From Chrysoperla carnea (lineage: Eukaryota > Arthropoda > Insecta > Neuroptera > Chrysopidae): a DNA stretch of 64,000 nt. The DNA lies in contig NC_058342.1 in assembly GCF_905475395.1 (NCBI RefSeq), positions 3,717,001 through 3,781,000 on the forward strand, given 5' to 3'. The translations under genes and the position numbers were made by a program. Of the stretch, positions 55,800 to 64,000 are shown piece by piece (within the stretch, counting starts at the first letter, position 1; every line of letters begins with the position of its first letter). The notes under the pieces are model-generated. The model ran no database searches. It was not told where the DNA came from and worked only from the letters and a program-made list of their open reading frames with translations.

Positions 55800-57445
55800 C
55801 TAATCTCATAACACGTGTAAAATTATTTGAAGATCTAATGCGATTCAAACAAGTTTAAACATGTTCAAACAAGTTTGAACATGTATTTTTATTCAAACAA
55901 GTTTGAACTTGTAACAGGATGATGATATCATATTTTTCAAGGTCAAATCTTGTAATTTTATATTTTTATAATCGTAATTCAAACTAATTATTTTTTCTTG
56001 GAATTCAGACAAGTTTAAACAAGTTCAAACAAGTTTAAACATGTATTTTTATTATGTAAATTTCAAGTGTCATATTATATTGCTGATTCAATAAAAAAAA
56101 TATTAACATCCGGTCACGTATCTTGAATTTTATCATGTCTACTTAAAGTGTCAAATTACAATATTTATCAAGGTTAGATGATATCTATTTCAACATATTC
56201 TTGAAAATTGCAGACTCATAATACTCTTTTCTTGGAATTCAGATTTGCAAATTATTATCTAACACGTTCAAGTGTCATATTACATTGCTTAATCATAAAA
56301 AAAAAAAATTAACATTCGGTCACGTGTTTTGACACATGTAAAATTATTTCAAACAAGTTTGAACTTGTAACAAGATGATGATATCATATTTTTCAAGGTC
56401 AAATTAACATATTCTTGAAAATTGCTGACACGTGTAAAATTATTTTAAGATCAAAGTCCATTCAAACAAGTTTGAACATGTATTTTTATTATGTAAATTT
56501 CAAGTGTCATATTACATTGCTTAATCATAAAAAAATATTAATATCCGGTCACGTGTTTTGACACATGTAAAATTATTTCAAACAAGTTTGAACTTGTTAC
56601 AAGATGATGATATCATATTTTTCAAGGTCAAATTAACATATTCTTGAAAATTGCTGACACGTGTAAAATTATTTTAAGATCAAAGTCCATTCAAACAAGT
56701 TTGAACATGTATTTTTATTATGTAAATTTCAAGTGTCATATTACATTGCTTAATCATAAAAAAATATTAACATCCGGTCACGTATCTTGAATTTTATCAT
56801 GTATATTTAAAGTGTCAAATTACAATATTTTTCAAGGTCAAATTAACATATTCTTGAAAATTGCTGACTAATGTCAACGTCCCGCCCCCCGTTCACCCCC
56901 CGTCAAGCACCACTATTGGTCAAAGCCAATGACGTCACCTGGTAATTTCCCGTTTATGCTTAGGCAGCCATTCCTTCCCCCACCACACCTCCCGACGCCA
57001 TCTTGATTTTTACAGCGCTACTATTGGTCAAAGCCAATGACGTCATCAATGCTTAGGCAGCCATTATTCCCCAACACCACACCTCCCGACGCCATCTTGA
57101 TTTACTATTGGTCAATGCCGAGGTTTCCAACATTCACCTAGGTTTGCCCTTTTTGGAAAAGTGTACCATACTTTGGGCTCGATTATCTAACGTCCAATTC
57201 CCGCCCCCTTTAACCCCCACTTCCAAAACCGCGCCCACCACTTTAAGCCCCACTTCCGCCAAGAAACACACTAACGCTCTGTCAGCCACGCCCCACCACA
57301 CCTCCCAACGCCATCTTGATTTACTATTGGTCAATGACGTCATCTATCCCCTCCAACTTCCGAGGTTTCCAACATTCACCTAGGTTTGCCCTTTTTTGAA
57401 AAGTGTACCATTCTTTTGGGCTGAAACATACATGACTCTTCTACT
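55800..57445 (-). repeat. Right terminal inverted repeat of B
   Basis: Iterons (about 55800-56869) and GC-rich block (56870-57445), ending ...TGACTCTTCTACT. It mirrors 42761 to about 44510. Confidence 0.9.
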
Positions 57446-57451
57446 GTAGAT
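57446..57451. repeat. Target-site duplication GTAGAT, right copy
   Basis: Identical to 42755-42760. Confidence 0.95.
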
Positions 57452-57862
57452 GTACAAGGATTTAAAAATCAAAAAAACAAATTTATTATTAAAGAATTTG
57501 CTATGGTTTCTACAAATTATGTTGAACATTTTATTTTCAAATCACCGGAACCATTGTCAAGTTTAACTTTAAATATTCAAAAACAAGTACGGTATCTAAG
57601 TCAATTTTATCATGGAATAAGTTGGATAGATGGACACTGCGCATACAGTGAACGTAAACAGTTGATAAGAAACGTTTTAAAAAATTTTGATGTGATCATC
57701 GTAAAAGGATTAGAAAAACTAAAATGGGTTGAAGAATATACTGATGGAGAAATATACAACTTTGAAGATATTAAATGTTATGAAACATTGAAGCAATTAA
57801 AAATAGTTACTCAAGTCGAAGATGTACAAATCACAAATATTCCAATACTATGTGTGCTTTAG
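57452..57862 (+). pseudogene. DEDD-exonuclease-like small protein, main part (C)
   Basis: In frame from the target site it reads VQGFKNQKNKFIIKEFAMVS, then VEHFIFKSPEPL, FYHGISWIDGHCAYSER, VIIVKGLEKLKWVEEY and YNFEDIKCYETLK, stop at 57862. The pattern D-x-QGF / F-I-x-KE / HF-x-F-x-P / YHG-x-x-W / VKG-x-EK-x-W defines a small family common in arthropod and cnidarian Polinton-like loci that resembles the N-terminal half of a DEDD 3'-5' exonuclease. The first Asp of the motif lies in the six codons left behind at 42743-42760. The Met at 57503 could serve as an internal start but would lose the motif. Confidence 0.6.
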
Positions 57863-58001
57863 AAAATGCTGAAAATATGTATAAAAAATTTAACGAAAAA
57901 AACATTTGTATATCATTATTACCATTTATTTAAAATAAATATTTTTTACATAAAATTTGTATATTTTAATAAAGTTTTTGAAATTTTAATAATTAATTGT
58001 T

Positions 58002-58262
58002 TCATTTATATTTCCTTTTATTGAATTCATTTTGACTTTTTTTTCGAGCTTCATTCGGACTAAGAATTTCACTAGTATCACTAAATGGAAAATAGCCAAC
58101 CCCTTCCACTAATTTTAAAGTCTCTTCTAGTAATTGATATTTCGGTTGGTAAACAGATTTACTGTACACATAAATGTTTTCAAAGCGTAAACCGTTTTCA
58201 TCATAAATTAAATTCAACATAACATTGGTTTTACCACTAGGGGGCCACATATTATTGTTTAA
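58002..58262 (-). pseudogene. Packaging ATPase fragment (C)
   Basis: YVYSKSVYQPKYQLLEETLK and VEGVGYFPFSDTSEIL are in one frame (T4, no frameshift). The Walker A loop is damaged by a deletion and insertion (GGCCCCCTAGTGGTAAAACC), and both ends are lost. The 5' side joins directly to the 21-bp array. Confidence 0.8.
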
Positions 58263-59060
58263 TACTGGTTTTGACCTGTTTAATACTGGTTTTGACCTGT
58301 TTAATACTGGTCTGTATCTGTTTAATACTGGTCTGTATCTGTTTAATACTGGTTTTGACTTGTTTAATACTGGTCTGTATCTGTTTAATACTGGTTTTAA
58401 CCTGTTTAATACTGGTCTGTATCTGTTTAATACTGGTTTTGACCTGTTTAATACTGGTCTGTATCTGTTTAATACTGGTTTTAACCTGTTTAATACTGGT
58501 CTGTATCTGTTTAATACTAGTTTTGACCTGTTTAATACTGGTCTGTATCTGTTTAATACTGGTTTTGACCTGTTTAATACTGGTCTGTATCTGTTTAATA
58601 CTGGTTTTAACCTGTTTAATACTGATCTGTATCTGTTTAATACTGGTTTTAACCTGTTTAATACTGGTTTTGACCTGTTTAATACTGGTCTGTATCTGTT
58701 TAATACTGGTTTTGACCTGTTTAATACTGGTCTGTATCTGTTTAATACTGGTTTTGACCTGTTTAATACTGGTCTGTATATGTTTAATACTGGTTTTGAC
58801 CTGTTTAATACAGGTCTGTATCTGTTTAATACTGGTTTTGTCCTGTTTAATACTGGTCTGTATCTGTTTAATACTGGTTTTAACCTGTTTAATACTGGTC
58901 TGTATCTGTTTAATACTGGTTTTGACCAGTTTAATACTGGTCTGTATCTGTTTATTACTGGTTTTAACCTGTTTAATACTGGTCTGTATCTGTTTAATAC
59001 TGGTTTTGACCTGTTTAATACTGGTCTGTATCTGTTTAATACTGGTTTTGACCTGTTTAG
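58254..59060. repeat. 21-bp tandem array (C), the longest in the window
   Basis: About 38 units. The two open frames of over 270 codons on the plus strand are pure repeats (LFNTGFD/LFNTGLY or LILVLTC/LILVCIC), not proteins. Confidence 0.95.
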
Positions 59061-59903
59061 AAAGAGACCTGTTTAGAAACAGACCTGTTTAGAAAGAGAC
59101 CTGTTTAGAAACAGACCTGTTTAGAAAGAAACCTGTTTAGAAAGAGACCTGTTTAGATACAGACCTGTTTAGATACAGACCTGTTTAGAAAGAGACCTGT
59201 TTAGATATAGACCTGTTTAGATACAGACCTGTTTAGAAAGAGACCTGTTTAGATACAGACCTGTTTATATACAGACCTGTTTAGAAACAGACCTGTCTAG
59301 AAAGAGACCTGTTTAGAAAGAGACCTGTTTAGATACAGACCTGTTTAGAAAGAGACCTGTTTAGAAAGAGACCTGTTTAGAAAGAGACCTGTTTAGATAC
59401 AGACCTGTTTAGAAACAGACCTGTTTAGAAACAGACCTGTTTAGAAACAGACCTGTTTAGAAAGAGACCTGTTTAGAAACAGACCTGTTTAGAAAGAGAC
59501 CTGTTTAGAAAGAGACCTGTTTAGATACAGACCTGTTTAGAAACAGACCTGTTTAGAAAGAGACCTGTTTAGATACAGACCTGTTTAGAAACAGACCTGT
59601 TTAGAAACAGACCTGTTTAGAAAGAGACCTGTTTAGAAAGAGACCTGTTTAGAAAGAGACCTGTTTAGAAACAGACCTGTTTAGAAAGAGACCTGTTTAG
59701 AAACAGACCTGTTTAGAAAGAGACCTGTTTAGAAAGAGACCTGTTTAGAAAGAGACCTGTTTAGAAAGAGACCTGTTTAGAAAGAGACCTGTTTAGATAC
59801 AGACCTGTTTAGAAAGAGATCTGTTTAGAAAGAGACCTGTTTAGAAAGAGACCTGTTTAGAAAGAGACCTGTTTAGATACAGACCTGTTTAGATACAGAC
59901 CTG
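59055..59903. repeat. 16-bp tandem array (C)
   Basis: About 53 units of CCTGTTTAGAAAGAGA and variants with GATACAGA or GAAACAGA. Confidence 0.95.
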
Positions 59904-60110
59904 TATACTTATTGAAGGATAACAGCAACGAAGATATAACGGGTGGTTTCTATGCTGAAGAATTACAAAAAGTTCACGATCCAAACATTTATTTAGTGGA
60001 AAAGGTCTTAGCTCCAACGTTAAAGTCAGGTGGTTAGTGTTCGACTCTTTACATGATTCATATATTGACAAAAAAGTCTTATTTTATAGTGGATCGTTTT
60101 TATGAACATA
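59904..60110 (+). pseudogene. Integrase tail (C, right), decayed
   Basis: GGTTTCTATGCTGAAGAATT and the chromodomain are recognisable, but an early stop, a deletion after the KVLA codons and a Val for Gly change break it. The paired AACATACTTGTAAC direct repeats follow. Confidence 0.7.
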
Positions 60111-60316
60111 CTTGTAACAATAAAAAATTTGTCATAGTGGACCGTTTTTGCGAACATATTTGTGTTTTATAAAAAAAAATAAAAATAAAAAATATCACAT
60201 TGTAAAAATATTATTTTTATTGTAAAATTTTATCTATAACATATAAAAACAGAGTTGTATTATAATAATATTTAAAAAATATATATTTATAAATTATCGA
60301 AAATACATTATAATTA

Positions 60317-60742
60317 TTATTCTGAAAAGTGTCCATTGTCATCATCATCATCTTTCCTCATAAGATAATTTTCAATCATTTCTTTCACTTGAACATAGTC
60401 GGATAACTCGTCTGATGTAAATACACTGTAGTAAGATTGTTCAAAAATGGATAGTCCTACAATTCCATCATTTTGTCCAGAGCGGATATTTTCTAAAATC
60501 CAGTTCCAATTTTGTTTGTCTTCATCATCTGACGATGGGGAAAATTTCACTTCTAAGCCCATTTGTTCTACCTTATCAATAAGGTAGTTTAAAGTTTCCG
60601 GTCGACCACATTTAATTGCCATATTAACCAATGTTTTAAAATACTTTGTTAACACATTGTTTATAGTACTTAAACTACAATTATCTTTAATCATATTAAC
60701 AATGCAGTTGTTATCACTATTATGATTACCAAAGTCTTGCAT
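60317..60742 (-). CDS. 141-aa acidic Polinton protein of unknown function (C)
   Basis: Same protein as in B and D, with several replacements (STINNVL, QMGLEV, NWNWILENIRSGQND, MRKDDDDD) and the shortest Asp tail. It lies 240 bases after the PolB stop on the same strand. The frame has survived more divergence than between B and D, which supports a real gene. Confidence 0.7.
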   Translation of the reverse strand: MQDFGNHNSDNNCIVNMIKDNCSLSTINNVLTKYFKTLVNMAIKCGRPETLNYLIDKVEQMGLEVKFSPSSDDEDKQNWNWILENIRSGQNDGIVGLSIFEQSYYSVFTSDELSDYVQVKEMIENYLMRKDDDDDNGHFSE

Positions 60743-60985
60743 TTTGTATGTTTAAACTAACACTAAATTGTTTTCTATAATAATTCAACCTAACTATAAA
60801 TTTTTTGACACCCCCACCACTACTCTATCAATTGTTCATGCGCACTACTATATCAATTGTTTGTACACCTATCACAATACCGAACCACTTTGAGGATCAT
60901 CACAACAACAACAGCAGGACACATTTCTGAAACAACAGCAAAAATTAGCTAAATATTAAAAACATAAAATATAAAATACTTACAC

Positions 60986-63900
60986 TCAACAAATAATGCT
61001 ATAGTGGCCCCATGGTTTTGTTTCACATGAATTGTGAGTAATGTATCGTTTTTGGTCAAATGGTGATAAGCCCACTTTCTGCTGTTTGATGGTATGAATT
61101 TTGTGGCGCTTCGATCGAATGCTTTGTTGATGATTATATGATTTCCGATTCTCTATCAAACATTTTTTATAATCATCAAAAGTAAGCTTTCGAATTGCTG
61201 ACTTCTTGAGACCTTTTGATTTTTTCGTCTCTGTCTTGTTTTGCACCCGAACTGTATACATCTTACTTCGCAATCCAACAAATTCCAACATTACTTCACC
61301 GTTGTTTTCATCAGACATTAAACCTTTTACTTTCTTATTACGAAGCGGTATTTTATAGATGTTATCAGGTGCGAAGTCAGCAGTATCAAAGCGATCAATA
61401 TCCTGCCTCATGACGTCATAGACGGAAATATTTGATATATCATAAACTAAACTGTCGGTATCTGTGTATAAAAGCTTAACATTTTCACGACCGTATCGAG
61501 GGTACATGTAATTATAATGAAAATCATACACATACGTCTTCGATACATCCAAAATAGTGAAGCCTACATAGATTGGTTTGTTTAAAAATATTTCAGTCTT
61601 TTTCAGCTCTACAATACTGACGTCATTATCGAGCACTGTCATACTATGAAAATTGGGCTTAGCAATCAATTTTTTTACTCCATGCTTTCCATCCCAATTT
61701 TTTCGTATGTAAACAACCCGGTGTTTTCTAATATTCTCCATGGTTTTACCGAATATTGCATTGATCATCAATTTGAACAATGATTTTTCAAAATCATTCG
61801 TTGCGTTCTTACGCATTTCGGTATTGAAATCAATGTATGATTTCAACCATGGAGATTGATCAAACTGTAACACACGATGGTATTTTGTTACTTTCACACC
61901 AAGTTGTATATATAATTTTAAAATTCTATAGTGCACGATATATCTGGTCTTGTTGTACAGAGTTGTAAGCAGGTATTTTTGTTTTGATCCTGGTGGTTTT
62001 GCTATCTCCGGACATGGTGGTAGATCGCTAAAGTAATCATGCAGATTTTGGGGTATTTCCAGATCCACTTCTAAAATGAAACCGACTGGTGAATCGTCTG
62101 CAATTTCCATGACGTCTGGTGTGTCAACCCACTCGAAATTTCCAGTGGGTAAAGATGTAGACATTGCTGCTCCATATTCATTCACCACATCGTAATACAT
62201 CAAATAATGTTGTGTTTCATTTGGATTATACCCCTCTGTCATGTACTTATTATTAGCTTTTGCATAGCGATTAGAGCAATGACTCACACCACCTCTGATT
62301 CCTCTCTCGATAAACAGAAACTTATCTACATCAGTGAACAATTCCAGTTTCTTATCGGTGTATTTCAACATGGCTTCCCATGTATAGCCAGCTAGTGTAT
62401 AAGAGTGAGCTGGATCAAGACCATATTTATGCAAACAAGTTTTACGGAAATTTTCAAAAATGTCCGCAAGTAGAAACACATCAGTTTTCATATACAGGTC
62501 AGAGTATTCACCTAGTGTATGTAAACCGAATGTATTCCATACTTGTATAGCATGATTATAATCCTGATCCGTTATGTGCTCATCTGTTAATGCACTGTAG
62601 AACGCCTCTTTTGTGGGTAAGCTTACCTCATCAAGACGTTCCCAACTAGACATGTATTCATAAGGAAATACACCTTTTCTTGTTAACAATTGAAATTGTT
62701 CATCATCACTGACCTGCAAATAAAAAAAAGATACGGCTCTGTATAAAGTATTTATTTATTTATATTTTTTTTTTATGACTTACCTCTCTATGTAAAATAG
62801 TTTTTTTATCATTATCTAAATAGGAAGCCAGATTATCTAATTTTTCAGAGAGAAACTTAAAGGAATCAATGAATCGTAATTGAATGTCCGAGACGTGTTT
62901 GGTAAAACTGATGTACTTTTCTTTGTTGATGGGCAACACATCAACATGACCATCGAATTCTGTTAGCAGAGGTTCTATTATAAAATGTGCATCATATCCG
63001 CTTAAATTATGCATCACAACAGGTATCACCCTTGAATTTTGATAATTTAAGTTACAAATTTGGTGTGCTGGACCTCTGTAATAACCTGTAAAATAAATAT
63101 TTAAATTAGATAAAATTTAAACAATAATAAATATTAATACATACCTGTGATGTGTGAATGGTCACGCACGCGGATACTATTTGTTGGTGTAAAAGATTTT
63201 TTACAAATATGACACTTTTCTGCACACAGAAACTCCATTTCTTGTTCGATGGTGAGCGGTATCATTGGTTCAACGTGTTTAATTTTCTTTTCCAATGTAT
63301 ACGCAACCTGTTCCAGTTCTTTAACAAACCATTTTGCGCAATCAGTACCACGGTATGCCTTATAAAACGATTGGTTGGGATCATGGGTACAATGAACATA
63401 GTAACCTACACTGTAGGGTACATGTTTTTGAATATTTTGCGTATAAGACCCATGATCCGTTTCCATGTCTTCATGATGTTGTGGTACCAATAACGCCTCA
63501 AAATCTGCATATACAATATATGGAATTGGTTCTTGATGAGAAAATTTCTGAAACTCAACGAACCGCTCGTCATCAGTTTCAGGCATTCGTACCCGCACCG
63601 CTTCTTTTTCACCACAATTTACTGAATGCTGTTGGAGTTTGACTTCTGTAGCAAAATAGTTGAGACATCGATCACATAAAAATATTTTATGTCTATTACT
63701 CTTTACACTCGATCGAGCCAACTTTGCTAAATTTTTTATCCAGCAAAAGTGGTGACTGTTCCCATTCTCCACAGCCAATAGATGAATTTTCTGCCCCGCA
63801 GTGTTCGAACTAACGCGTACAGGGAAAATTTCTAAATCACGTAGAAACGTATCTTTGTAGCCGTACACGTTAATCGATAGCTGTGGGTTCATCTTTTCAA

Positions 63901-64000
63901 ATTTATTAATTTGATCTAGAGACATGGGAAACTTTAATCCATCAAATTTTAAATGATATTTATAGTGCGGGTACTTATTCAAGCGTTGAGGATGCTTTTC
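60986..64000 (-). CDS. PolB: DNA polymerase B of Polinton C (partial, N-terminus outside window)
   Basis: Visible exons on the minus strand: 64000-63145 (exon 2, partial), 63085-62784 and 62713-60986; introns 63144-63086 and 62783-62714 are GT-AG. Exons 3 and 4 have exactly the lengths seen in B. Motifs: YADFEALL, the CHICKKSF...RDHSH zinc/HNH-like motif, NLSGYDAHFII, motif A YDVVNEYGAAM, motif [15 protein letters not shown] and motif [13 protein letters not shown]. It is clearly diverged from B (many replacements) yet has no stop or frameshift. Motif A has Glu where B has Leu next to the conserved Tyr, which may affect nucleotide binding. Confidence 0.9.

Larger units (their letters stand above)
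42761..57445. mobile_element. Polinton B, complete with both termini (14,685 bp)
   Basis: Both ends begin, on their own strand, with AGTAGAAGAGTCATGTATGT. The terminal repeats extend about 1.5-1.7 kb, including iterons. Flanking GTAGAT duplications are perfect, so this is a clean integration. Gene order: PolB (+), 142-aa acidic protein (+), integrase tail (-), arrays, protease piece (-), PLA2 protein (-), ATPase (+), iterons, integrase tail (+), 205-aa (-), 120-aa (-). No integrase core, major capsid or penton gene is visible, so movement today would need help from another element. Confidence 0.95.
57446..64000 (-). mobile_element. Polinton C, right part (continues past the window)
   Basis: Resumes the exonuclease-like gene (+), then an ATPase fragment (-), 21-bp and 16-bp arrays, integrase tail (+), 142-aa protein (-) and PolB (-). 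This is the same order as in D. The right terminus lies beyond 64000. Confidence 0.85.

Noticed and set aside
58225-59092. Open frames of 270-280 codons on the plus strand with leucine/phenylalanine repeats
   Set aside because: They are the 21-bp array translated; the period is divisible by three, so several frames stay open without being genes. The same holds at 18910-19521, 28000-28724, 30047-30568 and 49976-50823.

Overview
The window looks like an AT-rich arthropod nuclear genome, most likely an insect. The grounds are: short GT-AG introns of 55-70 bases inside virus-like genes, TATA promoters followed about 33 bases later by the arthropod initiator TCAGT, and remnants of Jockey/CR1-type LINEs and a Ty3/Gypsy element. 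No ordinary host gene was recognised. Nearly everything is mobile-element DNA, and about 51 of the 64 kb belongs to one family of Polinton/Maverick (adintovirus-like) elements, here labelled D, A, C and B.

Layout. 1-12 kb: a CR1/Jockey-like LINE (5' part, minus strand), a decayed Gypsy element (minus), an unassigned AT-rich stretch, and a nearly full-length but broken Jockey-like LINE (minus). 12-13.1 kb: a 5S-rRNA-like relic and a dispersed repeat. 13163-21554: Polinton D, which has a left terminus but ends in a fold-back inside its polymerase gene. 21.9-23.0 kb: a second copy of the dispersed repeat and a broken PIN/FEN-like gene. 23084-36091: element A, a 13-kb imperfect palindrome whose two ends are not the same terminus. 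36092-37768: a LINE ORF1 relic cut by the end of A. 37769-42760 and 57446 to beyond 64000: Polinton C, split by Polinton B. 42761-57445: Polinton B, 14,685 bp, with long terminal inverted repeats starting AG and a perfect 6-bp target duplication GTAGAT. B landed six codons into a small exonuclease-like gene of C.

Family gene order, read from the C/D left end: GC-rich terminal repeat, AT-rich iterons, a 120-aa possibly OB-fold protein, a two-exon 205-aa protein of unknown function, an integrase tail (-), an exonuclease-like protein (C only), an A32/FtsK-type packaging ATPase (-), a PLA2-domain minor capsid protein and adenain-like protease (+), tandem arrays, a second integrase tail (+), a 142-aa acidic protein (-), and protein-primed DNA polymerase B (-). 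B is the same map in reverse. Polymerase, the acidic protein and the two small left-end proteins are well preserved. ATPase and PLA2 protein carry frameshifts, the protease is truncated, and the integrase catalytic core, major capsid and penton are not visible anywhere. The copies form a decay series (B most complete, then D, C, A). This suggests elements kept for replication, or mobilised in trans, rather than for making virions by themselves.

Three kinds of short tandem array (21, 21/32 and 16 bp periods) sit where the integrase core and capsid genes would be expected. All long Leu/Phe/Asn-Thr-Gly or Phe-Thr-Asp-Phe open frames are by-products of the 21-bp period and are not genes. Every terminus carries ATF/CRE, CCAAT, YY1-like and GT-box-like words in a short GC-rich block, and the readable promoters share a GTGGTGGGGG-like box just before TATAAAA.
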